In this document: one piece after another, positions 18,199-27,151 of the stretch
Numbering within the stretch: position 1 is the first letter of the stretch
Layout: the number at the start of each line of letters is the position of its first letter
Assembly (NCBI RefSeq): GCF_002899945.2
Contig: NZ_PPEG02000001.1
Location: 620,001-684,000 of the forward strand
Direction of reading: 5' to 3'
DNA: 64,000 nucleotides
Source: Chryseobacterium viscerum
GTDB taxonomy: Bacteria > Bacteroidota > Bacteroidia > Flavobacteriales > Weeksellaceae
Program-made: the position numbers and the translations under genes
The notes under the pieces: generated by a model
Told to the model about the DNA's origin: nothing
The model's input: only the letters and a program-made list of their open reading frames with translations
Databases searched by the model: none

Positions 18199-18241
18199 TA
18201 TAAAACGAAATGAATTTTTATTCATTTTAAAATACCACTTA

Positions 18242-18928
18242 ATGCTAGAACTTGTACTATCTGCCGTCATATTAGGATTTATGCTGAGCCTGGTTTTTAT
18301 AGGACCTATATTTTTCCTCTTAATTGAAACCAGCTTTTCCAGAGGCCCAAAACATGCCTTATCACTGGATCTTGGCGTTATTACTGCAGATTTATTATGC
18401 ATTGTAGCGGCGTATTATGCCAGTACAGATATTGTCTCTTTAATAGATAAACATCCCGGGTTCTATAGAATCACTTCTATTCTAATTTTTATTTATGGGA
18501 TTGTGATGTTGGTGACCAAGACGAAAATGCATATGCCGGGCGAAGAAAAGATTATTGGCCAAAATTATATTAAAACATTTTTCAATGGTTTTTTCTTTAA
18601 TCTTTTAAATGTTGGAGTTATCCTTTTCTGGCTGGTAACGGTAATTTCCGTAAGGAATCAATATCCGGACACCAGCAGTTTTATTTTATACATAGGCATA
18701 GTATTGGCAACATACCTTTCTATAGATCTTGCCAAAATATTTCTTGCTAAACAATTTCACGATAAGCTTACACAGAAACTGGCCAACCGGATCAGAAGAG
18801 TTGTTGGCTGTATTCTTATTGTCTTCAGTTTCTTTATTTTCCTGCAGAGTTTCAAAAAGTTCAATCAGTTTGAAAGACAACTTGAAGAAGCAGAAAAGAA
18901 AGAAGTAAAATATCAAAAAACAAAATGA
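18242..18928 (+). CDS. LysE-family translocator
   Basis: A 228-aa polytopic inner-membrane protein with about six hydrophobic segments, beginning MLELVLSAVILGFMLSLVFI. The LysE/RhtB feature near the N-terminus, a GPIFFLLIETSFSRGPKHAL-type loop after the first helix, is present. The family exports amino acids or related compounds; the substrate cannot be told. The C-terminus is a charged tail (QFERQLEEAEKKEVKYQKTK). Its last 4 nt overlap the LD-carboxypeptidase start (ATGA), so the two are translationally coupled. Export plus peptidoglycan-peptide cleavage is a plausible but unproven link. Confidence 0.82.
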   Translation: MLELVLSAVILGFMLSLVFIGPIFFLLIETSFSRGPKHALSLDLGVITADLLCIVAAYYASTDIVSLIDKHPGFYRITSILIFIYGIVMLVTKTKMHMPGEEKIIGQNYIKTFFNGFFFNLLNVGVILFWLVTVISVRNQYPDTSSFILYIGIVLATYLSIDLAKIFLAKQFHDKLTQKLANRIRRVVGCILIVFSFFIFLQSFKKFNQFERQLEEAEKKEVKYQKTK

Positions 18929-19854
18929 AAAAAATGATCTTTCCAAAGTCCCTTAAAAAAGGAGACAAAATAGCTGTTATTTCCCCTGCAGGAGCGGTAG
19001 ATGCCACTCAACTGGAAAAGGGAATAGAAATGATTAAAAGCAGAGGTTTTGAACCCATTATCGGGGAACATCTCTACACCAAATTTTCAAACGGATATAA
19101 TTATGCCGGAACAGAACAGGAAAGAATAAAAGACATCAACTGGGCCTTAAATGACCATGAAATTAAAGCGGTTTGGGCTTCCAGAGGAGGTTATGGATGC
19201 CAGCATCTGATTCAGCATCTTAAGTTGAAAAACTTTATAGAGAATCCAAAATGGTACATTGGTTATTCCGATAATACAGTGATACAAAGTTATCTGTTGA
19301 AAAAAGGTTTTGTTTCGATCCATGGACAGACTATCAAAACATCAAGTTTTGGAGTTACCGACGAAAGCTATGACCTGATCTTTGATATTTTAAAAGGCAA
19401 AACTCCCAAATATACCCTTGGATCCCATCAATTGAATAAAGAAGGCAATATTGAAGGAGAATTGGTTGGAGGGAATTTAGCCCTTATCTATGCCCTTCTG
19501 GGAACTAAATATTCTTTCGACTTTAAAGATAAAATCCTATTTATTGAAGATATCGGAGAAAACTACTATGCACTGGACCGTATGATCATGAGTCTCGAGC
19601 TGGCAGGAGTCTTCAATAAGATCAAAGGACTTATCGTTGGCGGGATGACCAATATGGGAGATGAAAAAGAAAATAAGAACTATGAAGAAAGCTTTGATGA
19701 GTTTGCCTATAAACTGATCTCTGAAAGAATTTCAAAGTATAAATTTCCTGTGGTATTTGCTTTTCCAAATGGACACATTAAAGACAACAGACCACTTCTA
19801 ATCGGAGGAAATATTAAAATGAAAATCGGAGCTAAGGTAAAGATCGAATTTTAA
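18925..19854 (+). CDS. LD-carboxypeptidase (peptidase S66 family)
   Basis: A 309-aa serine peptidase of the S66 family, which removes the terminal D-Ala from tetrapeptides during murein recycling. The nucleophile motif IGYSDNT is near residue 113. The catalytic Glu is likely in FIEDIGENYYALDRM, and the His is in FPNGHIKDNRPLLIGG near the C-terminus. No signal peptide, so cytoplasmic, as in E. coli LdcA. It overlaps the exporter gene by 4 nt. S66 also includes microcin-immunity MccF proteins, but the recycling role is more likely. Confidence 0.85.
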   Translation: MKKMIFPKSLKKGDKIAVISPAGAVDATQLEKGIEMIKSRGFEPIIGEHLYTKFSNGYNYAGTEQERIKDINWALNDHEIKAVWASRGGYGCQHLIQHLKLKNFIENPKWYIGYSDNTVIQSYLLKKGFVSIHGQTIKTSSFGVTDESYDLIFDILKGKTPKYTLGSHQLNKEGNIEGELVGGNLALIYALLGTKYSFDFKDKILFIEDIGENYYALDRMIMSLELAGVFNKIKGLIVGGMTNMGDEKENKNYEESFDEFAYKLISERISKYKFPVVFAFPNGHIKDNRPLLIGGNIKMKIGAKVKIEF

Positions 19855-19896
19855 AAGAGCACCACTCTCCTATCTCCAAACTCTTAAACACAAAAT

Positions 19897-20268
19897 ATGG
19901 CTGATCATAATGATTTTGGAAAAATAGCAGAAGATCTGGCTTCCGACTATCTTCAGAAAAATGGCTATAAAATTCTTATCAGAAATTTTCGTTTTCAGAA
20001 AGCTGAGATTGATATTATCGCTGAAAAAAATGACCTTATTATCATTACTGAGGTAAAGGCGAGATCTACGGATACTTTTATGCTGCCCCACGAAGCGGTA
20101 ACCAAAACAAAAATAAAATCAATTGTTTCTGCTGCCAATCATTACATGGAAGAATTTAATAAAGACAATGAAGTCAGATTTGACATTATCTCCGTTCTTC
20201 CCGATGAAAATAAGAACTTAATTATTGACCATATCAAAGATGCTTTTCAGGCCTTTGATGCAAATTAA
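19897..20268 (+). CDS. yraN: YraN family protein (UPF0102, nuclease fold)
   Basis: A 123-aa protein with the restriction-endonuclease-like signature in ENDLIIITEVKARS-type context: ...KAEIDIIAEKNDLIIITEVKAR, giving D-x(n)-E-x-K, the PD-(D/E)xK metal site. It matches the YraN family in length and order (GKIAEDLASDYLQKNGY at the start). The biological role is unsettled; it is thought to act on DNA or RNA. The gene sits 12 nt upstream of the SDR gene. Confidence 0.85.
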   Translation: MADHNDFGKIAEDLASDYLQKNGYKILIRNFRFQKAEIDIIAEKNDLIIITEVKARSTDTFMLPHEAVTKTKIKSIVSAANHYMEEFNKDNEVRFDIISVLPDENKNLIIDHIKDAFQAFDAN

Positions 20269-20280
20269 TAAAACAATTTT

Positions 20281-21030
20281 ATGAAGACAATATTAATCAC
20301 CGGAGCCACTTCCGGTATAGGAAAAGCCACTGCTGAACTTCTTGCAAAACAAGGAAACAGAATTATTATTTGTGGAAGAAGAAGTGAAGTGTTGGAGGCT
20401 GTGAAATCAGAGTTATCTCAATATACCGAAATATTTAGTTTGTTGTTTGATGTAAGGAATCTTGAAGAAGTGGAGACCGCTGTTAATTCTCTTCCTGAAA
20501 ACTGGAAAGATATTGATGTTCTGATTAATAATGCTGGGAATGCACATGGGCTAGACCCTCTTTCGGCTGGTAAGACAGATGACTGGGATTCTATGATCGA
20601 CGGAAATGTAAAGGGACTTCTCTATGTTTCTAAAATGATCATCCCAAATATGAAAACTAAAAATTTAGGTCATATAGTAAACATCAGCTCTGTGGCAGCA
20701 AGGCAGACGTATGCGAATGGGGTAGTGTACTGTGCAACGAAGAAAGCAGTAGATGTTATTTCGGAAGGAATGAGACTAGAGCTTACCGAGTTTGGGATCA
20801 AAGTAACCAATATCCAGCCAGGAGCCGTAGAAACCGACTTCTCTTTGGTAAGATTCAAAGGAGATAATGAGAAAGCTTCAACGGTCTATGCAGGGTATGA
20901 TGCTTTGAAAGCTGAAGATATTGCCGATGCCATTGCTTACTGTGTGAATGCCCCGAAACACGTTACCGTTTCAGATATGACCATTTACCCAAGTGCTCAG
21001 GCAGAACCGAGAACGATTTATAGAAAATAG
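20281..21030 (+). CDS. SDR family NAD(P)-dependent oxidoreductase (YdfG-like)
   Basis: A 249-aa classical short-chain dehydrogenase. The cofactor motif GATSGIGKAT is at residues 7-16 and NNAG at about 83-86. The catalytic Ser is in NISSVAA and the YxxxK pair in YCATK. GRRSE after strand 2 favours NADP. The overall pattern, with PGAVETDFSLVRFKGD after the active site, resembles YdfG/serine 3-dehydrogenase (3-hydroxy acid dehydrogenase). Substrate not certain. Confidence 0.85.
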   Translation: MKTILITGATSGIGKATAELLAKQGNRIIICGRRSEVLEAVKSELSQYTEIFSLLFDVRNLEEVETAVNSLPENWKDIDVLINNAGNAHGLDPLSAGKTDDWDSMIDGNVKGLLYVSKMIIPNMKTKNLGHIVNISSVAARQTYANGVVYCATKKAVDVISEGMRLELTEFGIKVTNIQPGAVETDFSLVRFKGDNEKASTVYAGYDALKAEDIADAIAYCVNAPKHVTVSDMTIYPSAQAEPRTIYRK

Positions 21031-21110
21031 TCCAAAATAATGGATTAAATTTGCAGAAAATTGAAAGCGATTTTGCTCTCGCAATTTTGCATTTAGCTTA
21101 AAACAAAAAA

Positions 21111-21785
21111 ATGAAAATTCTATATCTGGAAACATCTTCCAAGAACTGTTCAGTAGCCGTATCAGACAATGAAAAGCTGCTATGTCTGTGTGAAGAAGTT
21201 TCTGAAAACTACAAACAGTCTGAAAGTCTTCATACCTACGTAGAATGGGCATTGGAAGGAGCGGGAATTTCAATTAAAGACATTGAAGCCGTTTCTTTGG
21301 GAAAAGGTCCCGGATCTTATACCGGTTTGAGGATTGGTGCAGCATCTGCAAAAGGTTTCTGTTACGGACTCAAAGTTCCTCTGATTGCTATCAATTCTCT
21401 TGAAAGCATGATAGAGCCTTTTTTAGAAGATAACTATGACTTTGTGGTTCCATTGATTGATGCGAGGAGAATGGAGGTGTATACGGCCGTTTATGATGGT
21501 AATACAGGAAAAGAATTATCTCAGACAGAAGCTAAAATTTTAGATGAGACTTCTTTTGAAGAATTCAAAGATAAAAAAGTTTTGTTTGTAGGGGATGGGG
21601 CTAAAAAAGCAAAAGAGATACTGAATCTTCCTGATGCTGTTTTTAAAGACGATGTATATCCTTCTTCCCAATATCTTATCAAGAAGACTCTGGAAAAAAT
21701 AGAAAGCAAAGAGTTTGAAGATATGGCTTATTTCGAGCCTTTTTATCTCAAAGATTTCCATGGAGTAAAGAAAAAAAATTCTTAA
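21111..21785 (+). CDS. tsaB: TsaB (YeaZ), tRNA t6A synthesis
   Basis: Scaffold partner of TsaD and TsaE in threonylcarbamoyladenosine (t6A37) formation on tRNA. At 224 aa it has the usual length. The ASKHA-fold N-terminus LYLETSSKNCSVAV and the diagnostic GKGPGSYTGLRIGAASAKG (about 65-83) are clear. Cytoplasmic. A shared bidirectional terminator separates it from the convergent sprE-like gene. Confidence 0.92.
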   Translation: MKILYLETSSKNCSVAVSDNEKLLCLCEEVSENYKQSESLHTYVEWALEGAGISIKDIEAVSLGKGPGSYTGLRIGAASAKGFCYGLKVPLIAINSLESMIEPFLEDNYDFVVPLIDARRMEVYTAVYDGNTGKELSQTEAKILDETSFEEFKDKKVLFVGDGAKKAKEILNLPDAVFKDDVYPSSQYLIKKTLEKIESKEFEDMAYFEPFYLKDFHGVKKKNS

Positions 21786-21817
21786 AATTCTGTATAATCA
21801 GAAAAAAGACAACCCAT

Positions 21818-21848
21818 AAAAAAAGCGAAGAGTATATCTTCGCTTTTT
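21818..21848. terminator. Bidirectional terminator between tsaB and the sprE-like gene
   Basis: AAAAAAGCGAAGA paired with TCTTCGCTTTTTT; A and T runs on both sides serve both convergent genes. Confidence 0.88.
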
Positions 21849-21853
21849 TGTTT

Positions 21854-24424
21854 TTATTGAGGTCTCGGTGGTGACTTTGACGCTGGTTTGGTTTCGTTTG
21901 ATTTTTTTGGTTTTTGCTGGGCTGGATTTGATACCTGTGGAGTAGTATCCATATTCAGGTTTTGTATATTCTCCACTTTCCCGTTATTCATTTGTGGAAT
22001 TCCCGTACCCTGATTACTGGAAGTAGGCTGTGTAGGTGCTCCTCCCGGTTGTTGAGGTACAGCATTTCCTTTGTTATCTGTAGCCTGGAAGCTGAGATCA
22101 CTTTTCAGGTAATTCAGCATTTCTTTAGCCCTTATTCCTTCTTGTGTTTTAGAATAATTCAGAGCAATCTGTTCCAGTTGGAGGATCATTACTTCTTTTC
22201 CGCTGGATTTTCCTGCATTGAATGCATTTAACAGATATAATTTAGGGATAAGTGCATCTTTCGGGAATTTCAGAATAGTCTGATCGATGATATCCTTACT
22301 TTCTGCAAATTTTTCCGATTCGAACAAGGCGTATGCTTTTTTATACTCATTCTCAACTTCTTCCGTTGATTTTATGAAGGATTTGTTTTTAGGATTTCTT
22401 GCAAATTCAGCATAAGAAGTGTATGGATAATCTGCTAATAGAATTTGTTTTGCTTTTTCAGATGCCTGAGGATTTTTTTCATAATTCATGGCAAAAATCT
22501 CATACAATGCCTGCAGCATTACTTTTTCTTCCGGCTTTACATCCACAAGATCATACAGTGTTTTGGTTGCTAGGGGAGTATTGGTAAAATAGTTCTGATA
22601 CATGATTCCTAAACCTAAAGAAGCAGTATCTCTGTCCTTTTTTAGCTGAGATAGCTTGCCTTGATCCGTAGGAATCTGCTCAATATAAAAAGCCGGTTCA
22701 AAACGTCTTGGATTTGGAGCTGAAGTTACCCCCAGCGCTTCATTCTTCATATCTTCAATAGAAGCCATTTTTTTGGAAAAACGCCAGTTATCAGCAAGAG
22801 CACGGTCTCCCCAGACTTGCTTAAATGAAGATGTTCCTTTGCTTACTGTTCCTGTATTATTGAAATAAAATCCTTTGGTGGTTACTCCAAAATCCTCAAA
22901 GGCATTAGAACTGTTAGCGAAAATAGAATTGGCACTGTAGTCTCCGGTATCGAATCCTTTGCTTCTTTCTGCACGCCTTCTTTCTTGTTCTTCTCTTTCT
23001 TCTTTAACCTTTAATTTTGCAATATATTTTGTGAAATAGTCTGTTTTCTGGGTGTTATCCATCTTTGCCAGGGAAAGAATACTGTCATTCTTTTTGATCA
23101 GATAGTAGTTTTTGGATATCTTTTTAATGTAAGCAGACTGATCTTTTAATAAAATCTTTGAAGGCTCATAAGTCATCACAGTCAGGGCAGAATCATAGTA
23201 GCTTCCAGCTCCGATATAATCGTTCTTTTCCAGATAGCTTTTCCCTATTTCGTAATAAGCCAATCCGCGGATCTGAGGGTCAGAAACCTTTTCAAACAAA
23301 GATTTTCTGAAAAATTGCTGAGCTTCCTCTTTTTTTCCTGCTTTGTTGGCCATCAAACCTAAAGCATAGTAAAACTCATTCTTTCTGGAGCCATAAGTTC
23401 CTTTTTTACTGATTCCTTCCAGATAATTTTTTGCTCCTGCATAGTCTCCTTTACCGTTAAAAGTTTTGGCAATGGCGATCTGAGATTTTACTTCAAATTC
23501 GAAATCATTGGCATATTTGTATGCTGAAGTATAACTTTCTCTTGCCTTATCATTTTGGTTCAGGTTTTCAAGAACCTGTCCTCTCAAGTAAGCAATTCTG
23601 CTCTTCAGTTTTCGGTTGGAATTTAGTTCAAAAGCATTGTCAAGCTCTTGAGCAGCTTCTTCTTTTTTACCTGCATCCAGCAGAGATTCAGAATAGTAGA
23701 TGCTTAGCAGTTTTGCATAGCTTTTATTAATATCTTCTCCTTTCAGTTTTGCAAAAGTTTCATGGGCCCTGTGATAATCCTTGATTTTATCATACGCAAG
23801 CCCCTGATAAATTCTTGCCAGTGCTATCCTTTTATCATCTTTCATGTGGGTGAAGACATAATTAAGAGCATCCAGCGCTTCCAGGGATTTACCTCGATAG
23901 ATTCTCGATTGGGCAAGAATCATATAGGCATCAAAAATCGTCTTGTTTTTTTCTTCACCGTTTCTGGTTACAGAATATTTATTAATTGCCTTTAAAGCTT
24001 TTGCTTCCGCAATTTCAAGCGTTGTAGCTCCTTTGCTCTGTTCGCCATCAGGTCTTGCAGGGCCATTTCCAGAAGATCCGCCAGGTCTGTTGGGTGCTCC
24101 GGAATCACCTCTTCCCGAAGGTCTGTTGGCTACTTCAGCCATCTTCATAGAGTTCTCTGCAAAAGCTTCAGACTGACCAAGGTCACTTCCTAAAGGCTGT
24201 TCTTCGTACGTCAGAATAGGAATATAAGGCGCATAGAAATTGTCTTTGTGCTCTTTGTCTCTGGTCGTAAATTCACTGTTTAATGCATCTTTCGCATTAA
24301 AAAGAGTGTTGTAATATGTGGAAAAACCTTTCAATAGCTTTGATCGCTGCTCTGGCTTTTTTGTTTTGGTAGCACAGGATGCAATAAGGCATATGACTAA
24401 AAGGAATAATATATTCTTTTTCAT
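21854..24424 (-). CDS. sprE: TPR lipoprotein, SprE/PorW-like (type IX secretion / gliding)
   Basis: An 856-aa lipoprotein: signal peptide with lipobox LIASC at Cys17, then GFSTYYNTLFNAKDALN, a stretch typical of the flavobacterial gliding protein SprE and Porphyromonas PorW. Many TPR-like helical pairs follow (for example LDALNYVFTHMKDDKRIALARIYQGLAYDK). A Gly/Pro-rich insertion is at about residues 100-130. The C-terminal tail is low complexity, rich in Gln, Pro, Asn and Lys. SprE/PorW is an outer-membrane-associated part of the type IX secretion machinery that links the PorKN ring to the translocon. The symbol rests on length, lipobox, N-terminal motif and TPR architecture. A type IX cargo protein is encoded at 45916. 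Confidence 0.72.
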   Translation of the reverse strand: MKKNILFLLVICLIASCATKTKKPEQRSKLLKGFSTYYNTLFNAKDALNSEFTTRDKEHKDNFYAPYIPILTYEEQPLGSDLGQSEAFAENSMKMAEVANRPSGRGDSGAPNRPGGSSGNGPARPDGEQSKGATTLEIAEAKALKAINKYSVTRNGEEKNKTIFDAYMILAQSRIYRGKSLEALDALNYVFTHMKDDKRIALARIYQGLAYDKIKDYHRAHETFAKLKGEDINKSYAKLLSIYYSESLLDAGKKEEAAQELDNAFELNSNRKLKSRIAYLRGQVLENLNQNDKARESYTSAYKYANDFEFEVKSQIAIAKTFNGKGDYAGAKNYLEGISKKGTYGSRKNEFYYALGLMANKAGKKEEAQQFFRKSLFEKVSDPQIRGLAYYEIGKSYLEKNDYIGAGSYYDSALTVMTYEPSKILLKDQSAYIKKISKNYYLIKKNDSILSLAKMDNTQKTDYFTKYIAKLKVKEEREEQERRRAERSKGFDTGDYSANSIFANSSNAFEDFGVTTKGFYFNNTGTVSKGTSSFKQVWGDRALADNWRFSKKMASIEDMKNEALGVTSAPNPRRFEPAFYIEQIPTDQGKLSQLKKDRDTASLGLGIMYQNYFTNTPLATKTLYDLVDVKPEEKVMLQALYEIFAMNYEKNPQASEKAKQILLADYPYTSYAEFARNPKNKSFIKSTEEVENEYKKAYALFESEKFAESKDIIDQTILKFPKDALIPKLYLLNAFNAGKSSGKEVMILQLEQIALNYSKTQEGIRAKEMLNYLKSDLSFQATDNKGNAVPQQPGGAPTQPTSSNQGTGIPQMNNGKVENIQNLNMDTTPQVSNPAQQKPKKSNETKPASKSPPRPQ

Positions 24425-24573
24425 TATTCAATATAACTTGCTAATCTGCTTTTTATTATCAGCAGGTTGATGATTTTGTAAAAATAATAAAATTTTATAA
24501 TGAATAATATTTATATTTCTTGCGGAAATATTTATTTCTTCTTTAATGGAGGTCTGGAACCTTAATAATTTTT

Positions 24574-25137
24574 TTAAATCAGTGAGGTTTCTTTCAATAT
24601 TTTGTAAACAAGATGGGTAGGGAGTCCCATAATCGTATAGAAACTTCCTGTAAGACTTGTGATCTTCGCCATTCCCAACCATTCCTGAATACCATAGCTT
24701 CCGGCTTTATCGAAAGGCTTATAGTTTTGAATATAATACTTTATTTCTTCATCGGTAAGTACATTCAGGGTCACATCGGCTACATCTGTTTCTGTAAAAG
24801 ATTGACCAGCTGTTTTGATTGTAATTCCGGTGTAGACCTGATGAGTTCTTCCTGAAAGGCTGTGAAGCATCTTAAAGGCATCCGCTTCATCTCTAGGCTT
24901 TCCAAGAATCTGATTGTCGACAGCAACCACCGTATCAGCGGTCAGCAGGACTTCATCTGCCTCCAGGCTTCTGAAAGCAGCTGCTTTTAAATCAGAAAGA
25001 TAAGCCGCGGCGTCTTCTATTTTGATCTGTTCCGGAAGAATTTCTTCACAGTCTATTTTGACCACTTCAAATTCAAAACCAAGGCTGGAAAGAAGTTCTT
25101 TTCTTCTTGGTGATTGTGATGCTAAAAGTAATTTCAT
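24574..25137 (-). CDS. maf: Maf family nucleotide pyrophosphatase
   Basis: A 187-aa Maf/YhdE-like enzyme that hydrolyses non-canonical or pyrimidine nucleoside triphosphates. The N-terminal signature LLASQSPRRKELL (residues 3-15) binds phosphates. LTADTVVAVDNQILGKPRD holds the catalytic Asp, and SLSGRTHQVYTG the conserved Arg region. The middle gene of a minus-strand operon, 5 nt downstream of kdsC. A gap of 149 nt to the sprE-like gene shows no terminator that I can see. Confidence 0.92.
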   Translation of the reverse strand: MKLLLASQSPRRKELLSSLGFEFEVVKIDCEEILPEQIKIEDAAAYLSDLKAAAFRSLEADEVLLTADTVVAVDNQILGKPRDEADAFKMLHSLSGRTHQVYTGITIKTAGQSFTETDVADVTLNVLTDEEIKYYIQNYKPFDKAGSYGIQEWLGMAKITSLTGSFYTIMGLPTHLVYKILKETSLI

Positions 25138-25142
25138 ATCAG

Positions 25143-25661
25143 TTATACAGATTGAGTGTTATCATCATGCCAGTTCCCCTGAACTTTCATTACCTGTTCG
25201 ATCACGTCACGTACGGCTCCGGTTCCTCCTTTTTTCGGAGAAATATAATCGGAGATTCCTTTTACCTCAGGAACGGCATTTTCAGGGCATGCTGCAATAG
25301 CTGAATTTTCCATGATATGAATATCCGGAAGATCATCACCCATGGTCAGAATTTCTTCATTTTTAAGATTATATTTTTTCTTAAAATCTTCAAAATCCTC
25401 AATTTTATTATGAGACTTCGGGTAGTAATCCTGAATACCAAGATAATTGATTCTGTGTTTTACCATTTCATCATTTCCGCCCGTAATCACTCCTATTAAA
25501 TAATTGTTTTTTAATGCTTTCACTACGGCATAACCGTCCAGAACATTCATCACTCTGCACATATTTCCACCCGGAAGAAGATAAACACTTCCGTCTGTAA
25601 AAACACCGTCAACATCAAATACAAATGCCTTAATATCTTTTAATTTCTCTTTATAACTCAT
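25143..25661 (-). CDS. kdsC: KdsC-like HAD phosphatase (KDO 8-phosphate phosphatase)
   Basis: A 172-aa C0-type HAD hydrolase with no cap domain. Motif I is VFDVDGVFTDGSV (residues 15-27), with the nucleophile and acid/base aspartates. Motif II Thr is in IGVITGG and motif IV in TMGDDLPDIHIM. Length and motifs fit KDO 8-phosphate phosphatase of lipopolysaccharide inner-core synthesis, which acts as a tetramer in the cytoplasm. The upstream gene overlaps its start by 11 nt. The HAD N-acylneuraminate-9-phosphatase group is the main alternative. Confidence 0.85.
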   Translation of the reverse strand: MSYKEKLKDIKAFVFDVDGVFTDGSVYLLPGGNMCRVMNVLDGYAVVKALKNNYLIGVITGGNDEMVKHRINYLGIQDYYPKSHNKIEDFEDFKKKYNLKNEEILTMGDDLPDIHIMENSAIAACPENAVPEVKGISDYISPKKGGTGAVRDVIEQVMKVQGNWHDDNTQSV

Positions 25662-26400
25662 ACATTTTCTGAATAGAATGATTCATTGTTTTATAAATTT
25701 CAAGACTTTCATCTTTTAATAACTGTTCATGCAGCTGTAAAATTCTTACATCATTTCTTACTGCAGGTCCGGTCTGGGCCATTTTTGGTTCAATTTCATA
25801 GATTTTCTGAACCGTTTCATCAATCAATGGAAAGAAATAATCAAACGGAATTTCTTGTAAATCTGAAATTTCTTTAGCTCTTGAAAAAAGATGATTCACA
25901 AAATTGCACGCAAAAACTGCAGTCAGATGAATATATTTTCTTTTTTCATGGCTGCTTTCCATTACCTTTTCTGAAATCTGAGAAGCAAGATCAAGCAATA
26001 TTTTCTGATCCTCTTCATTCTCTGCTTCTACAAAAAACGGAATTTTTTCATATTCCAATTCTTTGGATTTTGAAAAAGTCTGTAAAGGGTAGAAGCTGGC
26101 TTTCCTGTAGTCACCAGCTAGGACTTCTTTTGCAAGTGATCCCGATGTATGGGCAACCAGACAGTCTTTTTGGGTAATGATCTTTGAAACTTCTTCTACA
26201 GAATTATCACTCACACAGATGATATAAAGATCTGCCTCTTCCAGATGATCTTTGGAATAAGGAATGTGCAATTCTTCAGAAATTTTACTTAATTCTTTTT
26301 CGTTCCTGCCAAAAATCTGGGCCAGGGGAATACTTTTCAAAGTGAAAGCTTTTGCCATATGATAGGCAACATTTCCGGAACCAATGATTACAATTTGCAT
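25651..26400 (-). CDS. Rossmann-like and DUF2520 domain-containing protein
   Basis: A 249-aa protein starting MQIVIIGSGNVAYHMAKAF, an NAD(P)-binding GxGxxA motif as in ProC/F420-dependent reductases. A C-terminal helical DUF2520 region follows (from about residue 120, including HLTAVFACNFVNHLF). The reaction is unknown. I chose the Met at 26400 because it opens the nucleotide-binding strand; the frame is open to 26475, but the extra residues look non-coding. A -7 box (TATATTTG, minus strand 26412-26405) ends only 4 nt before this ATG, so the mRNA may be leaderless. First gene of the DUF2520-kdsC-maf operon. Confidence 0.82.
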   Translation of the reverse strand: MQIVIIGSGNVAYHMAKAFTLKSIPLAQIFGRNEKELSKISEELHIPYSKDHLEEADLYIICVSDNSVEEVSKIITQKDCLVAHTSGSLAKEVLAGDYRKASFYPLQTFSKSKELEYEKIPFFVEAENEEDQKILLDLASQISEKVMESSHEKRKYIHLTAVFACNFVNHLFSRAKEISDLQEIPFDYFFPLIDETVQKIYEIEPKMAQTGPAVRNDVRILQLHEQLLKDESLEIYKTMNHSIQKMYEL

Positions 26401-26404
26401 ATAA

Positions 26405-26412
26405 CAAATATA
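26405..26412 (-). promoter_or_regulatory. -7 promoter box of the DUF2520-kdsC-maf operon
   Basis: TATATTTG on the minus strand fits TAnnTTTG. It lies so close to the ATG at 26400 that transcription would begin at or next to the start codon. Confidence 0.45.
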
Positions 26413-26548
26413 AGATTTTAAGCCGAGCCGGGAAAGGATGATGATTTCAGAAATGCTGTACCTCAATATAGGCACGTTTCTTGCGTAACTGTCTCATATT
26501 ATTTTTAATATTTAAACTGAAAATTGAATTTTTAATTTAACTTTCAGT

Positions 26549-26556
26549 TATTTTTG
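26549..26556 (+). promoter_or_regulatory. -7 promoter box of the ECF sigma operon
   Basis: TATTTTTG fits TAnnTTTG, 26 nt before the sigma factor start. Confidence 0.45.
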
Positions 26557-26582
26557 TAATCCAAAACAGTGTAAGGCATCTT

Positions 26583-27134
26583 ATGAAGATTAAGGACGCG
26601 GAGATTATTTCGTTGATGCAGAATCCACGGACCCAGGATAAAGGAGTCCGGGCCTTGATGGATGCCTATCAAAGCAGATTGTACTGGCACATAAGAAGAA
26701 TTATTGTGGACGGAGATCTTGCACAGGATACTTTGCAGGATACTTTTATTAAAGCTTACCAGAATTTTCATCAGTTCAAAAATGATAGCCAGTTGTATAC
26801 CTGGTTGTACAGAATCGCTACCAATGAGGCGCTGCAGCAGGTCAACAAAATGAAGAAAATGCAGAAGACTGATGAGGACCCGGAGTATCACATGCAGAAT
26901 CTGGTAGCTGATAATGCAGGAGGAGATGCTGAAGAAATACAGATATTACTGCAGAACGCTATACAAAGCCTGCCCGAAAAGCAGAAACTGGTATTTATGA
27001 TGCGGTATTATGATGATTTACCCTACGAAGAAATATCAAAAATTGTAGATATGTCTGTGGGAACATTGAAAACAAATTATCATTATGCCAAACAAAAAAT
27101 AGAAGATTATATTAAAGAAAATTACGAAAAATAA
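26583..27134 (+). CDS. ECF-type RNA polymerase sigma factor
   Basis: A 183-aa sigma-70 family protein with only regions 2 and 4. Region 2 includes DTLQDTFIKAYQNFHQF and YTWLYRIATNEAL (about 57-85). Region 4 includes QKLVFMMRYYDDLPYEEISKIVDMSVGTLKTNYHYAKQ-type helices (helix-turn-helix at about 145-170). It directs RNA polymerase to its own set of promoters, usually in an envelope response. It is followed at 17 nt by a single-pass membrane protein that may act as its anti-sigma factor, and then a secreted protein. Confidence 0.92.
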   Translation: MKIKDAEIISLMQNPRTQDKGVRALMDAYQSRLYWHIRRIIVDGDLAQDTLQDTFIKAYQNFHQFKNDSQLYTWLYRIATNEALQQVNKMKKMQKTDEDPEYHMQNLVADNAGGDAEEIQILLQNAIQSLPEKQKLVFMMRYYDDLPYEEISKIVDMSVGTLKTNYHYAKQKIEDYIKENYEK

Positions 27135-27151
27135 TTTTTGATTCAACAAAG

